Assembly (NCBI GenBank): GCA_947623455.1
Contig: OX392538.1
Location: 37,556,001-37,620,000 of the forward strand
From: Mimachlamys varia
Taxonomy: Eukaryota > Mollusca > Bivalvia > Pectinida > Pectinidae
Direction of reading: 5' to 3'
DNA length: 64,000 nt
Shown here: positions 60,601 to 62,812 of the stretch, one piece after another
Position numbering within the stretch: position 1 is the first letter of the stretch
Layout of the letters: each line of letters opens with the position of its first letter
Notes under the pieces: generated by a model
Told to the model about the DNA's origin: nothing
Databases searched by the model: none
The model's input: only the letters and a program-made list of their open reading frames with translations
Made by a program: the position numbers and the translations under genes

Positions 60601-62643
60601 GTTCCTATCTATGACGAGAATAACTGAGCAACAATGGATCTGCTTTTTAATCAGATTTATTGATAACTTTGTACCATAGCTGTGGTTAGTGTAACTTTTT
60701 GTAAGCAACTTCTCTCTATGGTGACTGGATGTACGTACAGCAATAGCCTATTCTGACTGAAATGGAAGGGGTAGCATCCACAGTTTAGTCAAGAAAAAAT
60801 TTCGCTGTCTACCTGAAAGGGCCAATATACGTAAGTTCAGGAAATTTTTCGTGATTCTGAAAAATTCTGAAAAAAAATCCAGTTGATAACCATGCAAAAA
60901 TAAGCCTAAAACGAAGTAAACCTGAGCGTTAACTAACAAGAAACTCTTGACAGAAAAATCCAAAGAATCGAAAATAATTCAGGCGTGGCCCACTTCAACA
61001 ACAAGCCGACAGTTCAAAATGGACGCGTGGTTACAAATACCGAGTTTCAACTGCTGCTGTACCAATAACCTCTGAAGAATTCATCTTGAATTTTGCTGAT
61101 ATCAGTTAATCTTAACTAAATCTATAATATAAAAAGTTATTCAGCTTGATTTTCGCCTCAAGTTTTGCAGAAAGTTATATTATAACTTAATATAATATTG
61201 GGCCTTTAAGATATTAAACCACAAATTTCTGCATGGCTATAGAATATGGTGTAAAAGCAATTGATATGAATTTTGTCAAGTATTCATTGGATATATTAGA
61301 CAAAATTAGCACTTTGTAAAAGATGTGCATTGATTTGGTTGCCTTACAAGGGCGAGCTGTAGAGAAATCTCCTTTTAGCTCAATGATAGAGTATCGGGCT
61401 GGAAAGTTGCGGTTTGAATGCCAGCGATGGCACTAAATATGTTTCTCTATTCCACATCCTATTACACTTACATTGTAGGAGAAGGGGAATAAAGATAAAC
61501 TTGTGCCAAGTCAAAAAGTGTTAAGACCTGGATAGAAAATAGAATTTTCTGGTGTCTTGCAGTCAGATTTAGGAGTATTTTAGCATGTATACATTGTCAT
61601 ACTAGGAAATAACATTTTGTATTTGTGCAAGGTTTTCGTTTTCTAATTCTAATAAAATTTTTTTATAAAAAAAATTGTTAATTAAATATTTTACGAAAAA
61701 GTGTGTGGTGTTATTTATCTTTCTCAAATGAAGTGAAAAGTTGTAGTTTAATTCATTCTCTATTATGTCAATTGACTCCTTGTTAAATTCCTACAAAATC
61801 CGACCTTGACCTTTGATCTGGTGATCTTAACTCAAGGTCTGTTAATTCTTTGTTTAATTCCGACCAACTGTGCTTCATAATGTCATCACAAAATGTTTGT
61901 CAGTGAAAATCCAAACAAAATTACCTCAACATTTGACAAGGTGACCTTGACTTTTGGTAAGTTGATGCCTTACTTGATTCTGACCTACTTTGCTTCATAA
62001 TGTCATAACACATTGTTCATCAGTGAAACGCTAAAATATTTTACCTTGGCCTTTGACCCGACCACTTTAACTTTTGATCAGTCAACTCCTTGCTTTATTC
62101 TGACCTCCTTTGCTTCATAATTTCATAACAAAATGTTCATCTGTGAAAAGCTTCTAATTCAACCTTGACCTTTGATACAGTGACCTTGACCTTAGACCTG
62201 GATCTTTTACATTTAGTTTGTAGGTATTTTGGTGAACTGAACCTCGTTCATTTAATTCTGATGGCCTTAATTTTGCCCAAAAGTGTAATTTTTCCTATAA
62301 ACTATACCAAAATCCGCCCCCTCTGAGAGGCATGGAATTCACAGTTTAATTTTTTAATAAACTTCCTTAAGAAAGATCCTTTCATCGATGAAGATTTCAT
62401 TCTAATTGAAATTTTTTGTCGTAGGTCCATGTTTGTACGAAGTGTGGCAGTATGTTATCTCCCCTGCTTGAGCGGCCAGCGACGGCGGTGGCGGCAGTGA
62501 CCTCAGAAATGAGGCGGAAATGGACCTGTATGTTGTGTAAACGCTCGGACACTATCAACATAATCACCGTACCCTATGTGTTCCGTTACTTAGTGGCAGA
62601 ACTAGCAGCCATTAATATCAAAGTACAGCTGGAGGTCAAATGA
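523..62643 (+). CDS. POLR1B: RNA polymerase I second-largest subunit, 3' part of the gene (21 exons)
   Basis: This is the catalytic second-largest subunit of nucleolar RNA polymerase I, which transcribes the 47S/45S rRNA precursor and forms the active-site cleft with POLR1A. The coding parts of the 21 exons listed separately join into one frame of 869 codons plus TGA. In fragment numbering, the lobe and fork region is at residues 1-244, with SHFRCIHRG and [17 protein letters not shown] in exons 6-7. A Pol I-specific region is at 245-417. The hybrid-binding and active-site region is at 418-797, with [35 protein letters not shown] and [11 protein letters not shown]. The C-terminal zinc-binding clamp is at 798-869 (CTKC and CMLC). 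The match to POLR1B rather than the Pol II or Pol III paralogues rests on recalled human sequence across nearly every exon, for example [17 protein letters not shown]. The start codon, promoter and first exons are outside the window. Confidence 0.97.
755..895. mobile_element. Short palindromic inverted-repeat element with a poly-G core
   Basis: The arm TTATAACCAAGGGTGTAAG is answered by the complement of CTTACACCTTTGGTTAT, and the pairing extends into AATTC and CCGG on both sides. The centre holds a G-run of about 20 at about 799-818. This is the size and shape of a foldback or MITE-type insertion in intron 1. No clear target duplication was seen. Confidence 0.65.
1057..1241 (+). repeat. 37-bp minisatellite, about 5 copies
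   Basis: The unit CCACAAAATTGTTGTCAGGA followed by TGAATGACTAGGTGATA repeats at 37 bp, with an occasional GTCGTC variant. Confidence 0.9.
1498..3739 (+). repeat. About 324-bp tandem array, nearly 7 copies
   Basis: Units marked by GTTGACCCCCAGGGGCTGG, GGCGGGGCCAAAAAGGGT and TGACACTTTGATGGTATG recur near 1803, 2127, 2454, 2776, 3101 and 3423, with spacings of 322-327 bp. The array resumes briefly after the nested element at 4905. Short open frames inside (2771-3082, 3419-3628) are products of the repeat, not genes. Confidence 0.93.
3740..4904. mobile_element. 1.17-kb inverted-repeat element nested in the 324-bp array
   Basis: The left end TACCGTATATGACCGGGAAT, continuing AAGCCCCC, matches the complement of the right end (4877-4904) with two mismatches in 28. 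Removing the element with one TA rejoins TTTTGAG-TA-GTACGCACAT, which aligns with the uninterrupted 324-bp unit (TGATGG-TA-TGTACATG). This gives an empty-site argument for a TA target, as used by Tc1/mariner-type elements. The interior (about 3840-4790) is AT-rich with no recognisable transposase. Confidence 0.85.
5115..5305 (+). repeat. 43-bp minisatellite, about 4.5 copies
   Basis: The unit GAGGATTGGTAGAAATATCA, continuing AAACATTGTTGTGGATGTTTGGG, repeats at 43 bp with few changes. Confidence 0.92.
5608..5661 (+). CDS. POLR1B: POLR1B exon 2 of the window
   Basis: A 54-nt exon that supplies the third base of the split Lys codon, then residues 50-66 ([17 protein letters not shown]) and two bases of a Leu codon. 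The acceptor is TTCTTCAG and the donor GTAAGT. It was found because the human protein has NQCICIHLKSNTEKF at this place and the phase requires a microexon. An inverted-repeat element begins about 33 nt after the donor. Confidence 0.92.
5695..5840. mobile_element. Inverted-repeat (foldback) element just after exon 2
   Basis: Two arms of about 66 bp, GATCTTACACGAGGGTCAATG and onward versus the complement of CATTGACGCGAGTGTAAGAT, meet at GTCACGAAACTTTAGGTGAC. The element begins about 33 nt after the exon 2 donor, so the nascent intron can form a long hairpin there. A single arm-like copy lies near 48364-48396. Confidence 0.8.
6303..6660 (+). mobile_element. tRNA-derived SINE ending at the exon 3 acceptor
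   Basis: The tRNA-like head includes GGCACAGCGGTCTAGTC (A box region) and AGTTTGAGTTCCGG (B box region). A body with GGCAGTGCTAGAAATTCTAG follows, then a tail AAAAGAACCTTGAATTATTA. The tail merges with TTTGTTGTTAG, the acceptor of exon 3 at 6664. A second, older copy is at 41510-41757. Confidence 0.8.
6665..6782 (+). CDS. POLR1B: POLR1B exon 3 of the window
   Basis: 118 nt encoding residues 68-106, beginning [14 protein letters not shown] and ending MCMFVK, phase 0 at the end. The acceptor is TTGTTAG and the donor GTGAGA. MTRKLFA.A.GEC is shared by POLR1B and its paralogues. The T-rich acceptor region is the 3' tail of a tRNA-derived SINE, and a 113-bp tandem repeat begins exactly at the donor. 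Confidence 0.96.
6783..7237 (+). repeat. 113-bp tandem repeat starting at the exon 3 donor, 4 copies
   Basis: GAGAAACARTGA recurs at 6785, 6898, 7011 and 7124, exactly 113 bp apart. The first unit begins at the GTGAGA donor itself. Later units carry TGAGAAACAGTG in the place of GTGAGAAACAATG, so they lack the exon-side G. Copies differ by a few substitutions. Confidence 0.95.
7291..8288 (+). repeat. 33-bp minisatellite, about 30 copies
   Basis: The unit ATGGTCGATATAAATGACAG, continuing AGCTTTGGTCTTT, repeats at 33 bp. Eleven codons per unit keep frames open on both strands ([11 protein letters not shown] on +, similar on -). These peptides have no gene context and break only where a unit has an indel. 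Confidence 0.95.
8283..8338. repeat. Hairpin at the end of the 33-bp array
   Basis: TTTGCAGGCAAAC at 8283 pairs with GTTTGCCTGCAAA ending at 8338. The pairing continues inward with ATTG/CAAT. Confidence 0.8.
8339..9269 (+). other. Remainder of intron 3
   Basis: Mostly unique AT-rich sequence without an exon. At 9051-9116 there is an imperfect inverted repeat (GGCAGGCAGGAATT with GAATTCCTGCCCGC). At about 9180-9213, CAGGTCCTCTGGGCCTCTTG resembles the right end of the 1309-5035 element, so it is probably a relic of that family. Confidence 0.55.
9270..9366 (+). CDS. POLR1B: POLR1B exon 4 of the window, founder of the satellite
   Basis: 97 nt encoding residues 107-138 (starting [11 protein letters not shown], ending GNKYNVDD) and one base of a Gly codon. 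The acceptor is GATTGCAG and the donor G|GTACGT at 9367. The last 23 nt (9344-9366) plus the first 17 nt of the intron make the 40-bp unit repeated for the next 29.8 kb. Phase and spacing agree with joining to exon 5 at 39759, giving [13 protein letters not shown]. Reading through the donor meets TAA three codons later. Confidence 0.95.
10569..16490 (+). repeat. Two tandem 2,961-bp higher-order copies inside the satellite
   Basis: The block 10569-13529 is followed directly by a second copy, 13530-16490. Both begin at a rare GTAGTCGTG variant (two extra bases) and both contain a one-base-shorter ACATTGAGATG unit near the end (13437, 16398). Rare variants between them recur at the same 2,961-bp offset, including AGTCAAG, GTACGCG, TAGTTCGCCC and GATAATGG. 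That is 74 units plus two bases minus one. I checked several rows and saw no difference between copies. Confidence 0.9.
22500..31200 (+). repeat. Large internal duplication, about 4.4-4.6 kb, inside the satellite
   Basis: Rare units recur at an offset of about 4.4 to 4.6 kb: AATGTATATGATGG at 22.54 and 26.91 kb, then 25.69 and 30.31 kb; ACGATGTAGATAATGG at 22.62 and 26.99 kb, then 25.77 and 30.39 kb; and AGTCTCGATTATGG at 22.91 and 27.29 kb. The drift in offset shows gain or loss of about five units between copies. A smaller block near 22.1-22.9 kb is also repeated near 25.2-26.0 kb. The boundaries are approximate. Confidence 0.75.
31430..31920 (+). repeat. Three 160-bp (4-unit) higher-order copies in the satellite
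   Basis: The rare variant AGTGTATATGATGG occurs at 31541, 31701 and 31861, exactly 160 bp apart. It is accompanied by the same order of neighbouring unit types, so a four-unit block was triplicated. Confidence 0.85.
32821..38130 (+). repeat. Two further duplications of about 0.52 kb in the satellite
   Basis: The rare TTAGCCAAAC unit with its AGTCTAG neighbour occurs at 32821 and again about 526 bp later at 33347. Separately, a block with GATAATGG (37411, 37933) and AAGTGCAATG (37601, 38123) recurs at 522 bp. The span given covers both events; the sequence between them is ordinary array. Confidence 0.75.
39453..39700 (+). mobile_element. tRNA-Val-like SINE downstream of the satellite
   Basis: 39453-39524 folds as a tRNA. 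The acceptor stem GTTCAGG/ACTGGAC has one mismatch, with discriminator A. The D arm has TGGTGTAGTGG (A box), the anticodon loop TTCACAA gives CAC (Val), and the T arm is CGGGG TTCGATT CCCCG (B box). A body with TTTTCTCCGGGTAATCTGG and CCCACAATAAGACCCC follows, with an AATAAATAAAG tail. No CCA-end context or terminator makes it look like a free tRNA gene, so SINE is the better call. Confidence 0.78.
39759..39865 (+). CDS. POLR1B: POLR1B exon 5 of the window
   Basis: 107 nt giving the last two bases of the split Gly codon and residues 140-174, including [20 protein letters not shown] and ending GLMQ. I chose the acceptor CTGTTAAAG|GT at 39757-39758 because it alone restores frame with exon 4. 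The more pyrimidine-rich CTACAG at 39769 would put the exon out of phase. The donor is GTACTG. Human POLR1B has PFEYLLATGNL.SKTGLGLLQ here. Confidence 0.9.
39882..40440 (+). mobile_element. Hairpin-headed dispersed repeat with internal units in intron 5
   Basis: It starts with the hairpin GGTCATCTGACCC AAA GGGTGAGGATGACC, then CGCCGTCCATAAACTTTTC. It continues with about three units of roughly 150 bp, marked by ATCAATGACCTTGACCTACT and CACAGGGGTCAAATGTAAAA. The layout resembles the 1309 element: hairpin head, then tandem body. Confidence 0.65.
40557..40735 (+). repeat. 18-bp minisatellite, about 10 copies
   Basis: GAAAAAGCCCCCTCTAGT alternates with GAAAAAGCTCCCTCTAGC, so the pairs form a 36-bp higher period. 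Confidence 0.93.
40879..41014 (+). CDS. POLR1B: POLR1B exon 6 of the window (fork)
   Basis: 136 nt encoding residues 175-219, with [20 protein letters not shown] and VRKMLPESW, plus one base of a Gly codon. The acceptor is GCTTCCAG and the donor [16 protein letters not shown] is the conserved fork segment next to the downstream DNA and active site in second-largest subunits. Confidence 0.97.
41510..41757 (+). mobile_element. Degenerate SINE copy ending at the exon 7 acceptor
   Basis: GGCAGTGCTAGAAATTGTAG, the GAGTGCC and GGCAGC block and AATTGAGAACTTTAAGTTGG align in order with the SINE at 6303-6660. The head (TAGGACGGCAGGCTCAT) aligns as well. Similarity runs to within about 20 nt of the exon, so the 3' splice-site region GTTTGATGTTTCAG is SINE-derived or abuts it. 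Confidence 0.72.
41761..41834 (+). CDS. POLR1B: POLR1B exon 7 of the window (fork)
   Basis: 74 nt completing the Gly codon and encoding residues 221-244, [18 protein letters not shown] then MTALCK. The C.VHTPDG.PCGL.NH motif is near-invariant in all RNA polymerase second subunits. The acceptor is GATGTTTCAG and the donor GTAGCG. The 3' splice-site region is the end of a SINE copy (41510-41757). Confidence 0.97.
41835..42376 (+). other. Intron 7 before the 39-bp array
   Basis: Unique sequence. I see no exon, RNA gene or repeat array in it. Confidence 0.55.
42377..44138 (+). repeat. 39-bp minisatellite, about 45 copies
   Basis: The unit GAGGTATTGACATTATATAA, continuing GTGCCCCTCCCCTTCTACA, repeats at 39 bp. 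Variants recur in blocks (TCCCTCCCCTTTTATAG, TTCTTCAAAGG), showing local higher-order duplication. Thirteen codons per unit produce open frames such as [13 protein letters not shown], which I regard as spurious. Confidence 0.95.
44139..44432 (+). other. End of intron 7
   Basis: AT-rich sequence with a short TATATATATA run. No other feature seen. Confidence 0.5.
44433..44639 (+). CDS. POLR1B: POLR1B exon 8 of the window (Pol I-specific region)
   Basis: 207 nt, phase 0 at both ends, encoding residues 245-313. Visible landmarks are [38 protein letters not shown] and the end VEGLNK. It corresponds to the RPA2-type region after the fork (human LLCNLGVTPIDGAP..YPVLLDG). The acceptor is GTCCGTAG and the donor GTTGGT, which is weaker than most in this gene. 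Confidence 0.95.
44640..45105 (+). other. Intron 8, unique part
   Basis: No exon or repeat recognised before the acceptor duplication that starts at 45106. Confidence 0.5.
45106..45241 (+). repeat. 68-bp duplication of the exon 9 acceptor region
   Basis: 45106-45173 and 45174-45241 are tandem copies starting ATTTTTCGTGAT. The downstream copy holds the working acceptor TGTTACAG|GTACC and the first 23 nt of exon 9. The upstream copy reads TGTTACCGGTACC, so the AG has become CG and that acceptor is dead. The copies differ at about eight positions, so the event is not recent. Confidence 0.92.
45219..45422 (+). CDS. POLR1B: POLR1B exon 9 of the window
   Basis: 204 nt, phase 0, residues 314-381: [20 protein letters not shown], then [20 protein letters not shown] and [11 protein letters not shown]. 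It matches human YPGLFLFTTPCRLVRPVQNL and IGTMEQIFMN. The acceptor is TGTTACAG and the donor GTCTGT. The acceptor plus the first 23 exon nt are duplicated 68 bp upstream. Confidence 0.96.
45423..46070 (+). other. Intron 9, left part
   Basis: AT-rich unique sequence. No exon or array seen. Confidence 0.5.
46071..46527 (-). mobile_element. 457-bp TA-flanked MITE, copy A
   Basis: The ends TACAGTGCATTCCTCTTTAT and GGAATCCACTGTA are inverted repeats with a TA at each edge. Internal stretches such as TTCAATGTACATATGAAGAT are the reverse complement of the element at 56910-57363. It has no coding capacity. A Tc1/mariner-like TA target is suggested by the edges only. Confidence 0.85.
46639..46746 (+). 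CDS. POLR1B: POLR1B exon 10 of the window
   Basis: 108 nt, phase 0, residues 382-417: [20 protein letters not shown] then [35 protein letters not shown] is the conserved block shared by all eukaryotic second subunits. The acceptor is TTGTGTAG and the donor GTGTGT. A 19-bp tandem array begins at the donor. Confidence 0.97.
46747..47521 (+). repeat. 19-bp minisatellite starting at the exon 10 donor, about 40 copies
   Basis: The unit GTGTTCTGTGGCTCACCAT alternates with GTGTTCTGTGACTCATCAT. The first, diverged unit, GTGTGTAATGTGGCTCACT, is the donor and the 13 bases after it, so the array begins at the splice junction. Overlapping open frames ([19 protein letters not shown]) are repeat by-products. 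Confidence 0.95.
47522..47862 (+). other. End of intron 10 with a short palindromic repeat
   Basis: 47676-47760 contains ATTGAACTGCTTTTATTTTG then CATTCATAGACAATATGAATG. A related copy is at 58962-59040, so this is a small dispersed palindromic repeat. The rest is unique. Confidence 0.6.
47863..48039 (+). CDS. POLR1B: POLR1B exon 11 of the window (hybrid-binding domain start)
   Basis: 177 nt, phase 0, residues 418-476, beginning [20 protein letters not shown] and including [20 protein letters not shown] and VVAVISYT. The MGKQ.MG opening and the [14 protein letters not shown] end are family hallmarks. The Asp-Asn-Lys-Leu-Tyr and Met-Tyr-Asp-Tyr-Tyr pieces are Pol I-like. The acceptor is GGTGTTTAG and the donor GTGAGT. 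Confidence 0.97.
48180..48263 (+). CDS. POLR1B: POLR1B exon 12 of the window (active-site acidic motif)
   Basis: 84 nt, phase 0, residues 477-504: [20 protein letters not shown] then [17 protein letters not shown] is the acidic motif that sits near the second catalytic metal in second-largest subunits. The Glu-Asp pair is intact. The acceptor is TTCTTCCAG and the donor GTGACA. The intron before it is the shortest seen here, 140 nt. Confidence 0.97.
48264..48962 (+). other. Intron 12
   Basis: Mostly unique. At 48364-48396, ATTACATTGACACTCATGTA resembles one arm of the foldback element at 5695-5840. At 48690-48785, ACTTTTCAC and related words occur in both orientations. No gene seen. Confidence 0.5.
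48963..49023 (+). CDS. POLR1B: POLR1B exon 13 of the window
   Basis: 61 nt encoding residues 505-524 ([20 protein letters not shown]) plus one base of a Gly codon. The acceptor is TTGCTACAG and the donor G|GTAAGT. The segment is poorly conserved but fits human FIDLSEK...SSLVFG, and its phase links exons 12 and 14 exactly. Confidence 0.93.
49024..50053 (+). other. Intron 13
   Basis: AT-rich with no array. It contains a TGACGTCA octamer at about 49515 followed by TTTCCGGAAATA, and GAGAACATATTTTCTC just before. Nothing here indicates that these words are functional. Confidence 0.45.
50054..50153 (+). CDS. POLR1B: POLR1B exon 14 of the window
   Basis: 100 nt completing the Gly codon and encoding residues 526-557 ([20 protein letters not shown] then [12 protein letters not shown]), plus two bases of a Ser codon. 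DGLP..GA.L..GDPYYS is conserved. The acceptor is TTTTTAG and the donor GTACAG. Confidence 0.96.
50388..51075. mobile_element. Foldback element with about 150-bp arms in intron 14
   Basis: TTTTTATATAACGAATCATC at the left, continuing through AATCAAGCTGGTCCATGGAT and AACCTCACCAGACCCTGGTT, is matched in reverse complement at 50935-51070. The central 390 bp or so is AT-rich. The arms are nearly identical, suggesting recent insertion or arm homogenisation. No coding sequence. Confidence 0.88.
51470..51545 (-). mobile_element. Antisense SINE fragment before exon 15
   Basis: Read on the - strand, it gives TGGGTTTTCTCCAGGTACTC, then CCTCCCACAAG and ATGCTAACATCCGG. This matches the body of the SINE at 39453-39700 (TTTTCTCCGGGTAATCTGG, CCTTCCCACAATAAG, GCTAACATCTGG). 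An open frame crossing it into exon 15 (51475-51666) is accidental. Confidence 0.8.
51574..51715 (+). CDS. POLR1B: POLR1B exon 15 of the window
   Basis: 142 nt completing the Ser codon and encoding residues 559-605: [20 protein letters not shown], then [17 protein letters not shown] and KICIGLRIK. It matches human YLNLNTGESFVMYYKSKE and the strand before the R.PR.PTIGDKFA motif. The acceptor is GTTTCACAG and the donor GTTTGT. An antisense SINE fragment ends about 30-40 nt before the exon. Confidence 0.95.
51804..51853. repeat. Hairpin in intron 15
   Basis: ACCTACATATTGAATGGTGC is followed by GTGCACCATGTTGAATATGTAGGT in inverted orientation, with a loop of a few bases. Confidence 0.8.
51880..52610 (+). 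mobile_element. Dispersed hairpin-containing repeat, with duplicated flank and G-run
   Basis: A hairpin TATGCCCCTGCCATGAAATG then GGGGGCATA at 52036-52064 precedes CGTCCCGTCC and TCGACCCGTCCCATCCCATG. A flank word set (GCATTGTCTCCGCAACGTGT, TTTGGTATACAGAT) occurs at about 51930-51980 and again at about 52298-52350. A G-run of about 18 lies at 52570-52587. I recall this as a bivalve-type dispersed repeat. Confidence 0.55.
52786..54200. mobile_element. 1.4-kb TA-flanked inverted-repeat element in intron 15
   Basis: The ends TACAGTCAAAC and GTTTGACTGTA are perfect 11-bp inverted repeats with TA at both edges. Subterminal GACAGGTCG/CGGTCGTTATAGACAGG words occur in opposite orientations. Near the right end, a block of about 120 bp (CGGTCGTTAGCCACATTAGA) is duplicated at about 53935 and 54062. 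No transposase frame is visible. Confidence 0.82.
54227..54645. mobile_element. Short inverted-repeat element or relic
   Basis: CAGACCTGGGAACTCC at the left and GGGTTCCCAGGTCTG at the right form inverted ends of about 14 bp around 400 bp of AT-rich sequence. An internal AACTACTGACAAC motif repeats two to three times near the right end. Confidence 0.6.
54774..56695 (+). repeat. 69-bp minisatellite, about 28 copies
   Basis: The unit begins CCACGACAGGTTTGACTAGA and ends GTGCTGTATACACCTGTAT, at 69 bp. Subtypes (CCACGACAGG, CCAGGACAGG, CCACGGCATG, TTTTACTAG) recur in ordered blocks, showing higher-order duplication. 69 is 23 codons, so frames stay open on both strands, up to 417 codons on +. They encode only [19 protein letters not shown] repeats. 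One unit has ACATG inserted at about 56000, which breaks the frame. Confidence 0.96.
56766..56824 (+). CDS. POLR1B: POLR1B exon 16 of the window (catalytic lysines)
   Basis: 59 nt encoding residues 606-624: [19 protein letters not shown], plus two bases of a Ser codon. [12 protein letters not shown] is near-invariant. Its two lysines correspond to the active-centre lysines K1065 and K1073 of bacterial beta (K979 and K987 in yeast Rpb2). The acceptor is TTTTGCAG and the donor GTAGGT. It follows a 69-bp tandem array by about 70 nt. Confidence 0.97.
56910..57363 (+). mobile_element. 454-bp TA-flanked MITE, copy B
   Basis: The ends TACAGTGGACTCCACTTAAT and GGAGTGCACTGTA are inverted, with TA edges. 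The interior AATAATGTTATCTATATATT then GAAACATCTTCATATGTACA is the reverse complement of the element at 46071-46527. It lies in intron 16. Confidence 0.87.
57609..57726. mobile_element. Short foldback element in intron 16
   Basis: GTTTAAGCAAATATTGTTAC, continuing AGTCCTATAACACACATTGC, pairs with the complement of GGACTGTAACAACATTTGCT and the bases before it. The arms are about 45 bp with a central loop of about 30 bp. Confidence 0.85.
57765..58140 (+). mobile_element. Dispersed repeat relic in intron 16
   Basis: TTCACAAGATGGAGGGTTAC, TTGTCCGTCCTACCATCTGT and a duplicated CTTGGGATANTGGTTTACC with TTGGTGAGGCT suggest a dispersed repeat with a short internal duplication. The class is unknown. 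Confidence 0.45.
58242..58339 (+). CDS. POLR1B: POLR1B exon 17 of the window
   Basis: 98 nt completing the Ser codon and encoding residues 626-657: [18 protein letters not shown] then [14 protein letters not shown], plus one base of Gly. The WP.EDMPFTESG..PDI.FNPHG.PSRMTIG block is diagnostic of the family. The acceptor is AATTTTCAG and the donor GTTAGC. Confidence 0.97.
58589..58714 (+). CDS. POLR1B: POLR1B exon 18 of the window
   Basis: 126 nt completing the Gly codon and encoding residues 659-699: [20 protein letters not shown], then [20 protein letters not shown]. It matches human [23 protein letters not shown]. The acceptor is GGTTTTCCAG and the donor GTATAA. It ends with one base of an Ala codon. 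Confidence 0.97.
58715..59360 (+). other. Intron 18
   Basis: It contains a nested palindrome at 58962-59040 (TTGAACTG...CATTCAT...ATGAATG...CAGTTCAA), related to 47676-47760, and a small hairpin GGCTGTTC/GAACAGCC near 59128-59152. The rest is unique. Confidence 0.6.
59361..59488 (+). CDS. POLR1B: POLR1B exon 19 of the window
   Basis: 128 nt completing the Ala codon and encoding residues 701-742: [20 protein letters not shown], then [19 protein letters not shown] and KFQ. The [15 protein letters not shown] strand is conserved in Pol I, II and III subunits. [11 protein letters not shown] matches Pol I. The acceptor is TTACCAACAG and the donor GTACAA. Confidence 0.97.
59695..59965 (+). mobile_element. 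Dispersed repeat in intron 19
   Basis: Two similar stretches, GTTTGGTCAGGATCCGTTCA and GTTTGGTCAGAATCCGTTCA, each followed by a form of AAATGAAGTTGCAAGAG.GCTGACAAA, flank TGACCTTGACCTTGACCTTT. The end is CGTTGCGAGGGGATAAAA. GACCTTGACC-rich repeats of this kind also occur at 39882 and 61765. Confidence 0.6.
60045..60209 (+). CDS. POLR1B: POLR1B exon 20 of the window
   Basis: 165 nt, phase 0, residues 743-797: [20 protein letters not shown], then [20 protein letters not shown] and [19 protein letters not shown]...LT.QP..GR...GG.R.GEMERD is the conserved switch/anchor region entering the clamp. The acceptor is TGATTTCAG and the donor GTGAGT. Confidence 0.97.
60250..60657. mobile_element. 408-bp MITE in intron 20
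   Basis: The ends AATCTGATTAAAATGCAGAT and, in complement, AATCTGATTAAAAAGCAGAT match over 22 bp with one mismatch. CTGACAACATCCCAT/ATGGGATGTTGTCAG further in makes long imperfect arms. The interior is AT-rich and non-coding. Confidence 0.85.
60658..61764 (+). other. Intron 20, middle part, with a tRNA-like relic
   Basis: Mostly unique. At 61375-61435, TAGCTCAATGATAGAGTATC and GCGGTTTGAATGCCAGCG look like A- and B-box segments of a decayed tRNA-derived SINE head. It is too degenerate for a tRNA gene. Confidence 0.45.
61765..62200 (+). repeat. Degenerate repeat of about 121 bp, 3-4 copies
   Basis: TTTGCTTCATAATGTCATAA, then TGTTCATCAGTGAAA, and ACCTTGACCTTTGA blocks recur three to four times at roughly 120 bp with many differences. 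It is an old tandem or a dispersed GACCTTGACC-type element. Confidence 0.65.
62425..62643 (+). CDS. POLR1B: POLR1B last exon with stop (zinc-binding clamp)
   Basis: 219 nt, residues 798-869 plus TGA at 62641-62643. The Cys pairs CTKC and CMLC form the C-terminal zinc site, and [20 protein letters not shown] is the final clamp helix region. The acceptor is TTGTCGTAG. The length and last residues fit the natural C-terminus of the human protein, so the gene is complete at its 3' coding end. Confidence 0.97.
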   Translation, partial: VHVCTKCGSMLSPLLERPATAVAAVTSEMRRKWTCMLCKRSDTINIITVPYVFRYLVAELAAINIKVQLEVK

Positions 62644-62812
62644 AACTATAAAGGTCAACTCAAGGTTATGACAATTTCTGGTTACGTACTACGTTCAGGT
62701 CACGTTTTTGGTTGTGCATGAGTATGTACAGTGTTAAAAAATCGTCTACTGTAAGGCTATGATATGTTACCCGTATTGATATGGAAGATGTGTCAATCCC
62801 AGCAGTCATAAT
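62644..62812 (+). other. 3' untranslated region, start
   Basis: Sequence after the POLR1B stop. I see no AATAAA or ATTAAA before the minisatellite, nor AATAAA up to the window end, so the polyadenylation site is non-canonical, inside the array, or beyond the window. Confidence 0.5.
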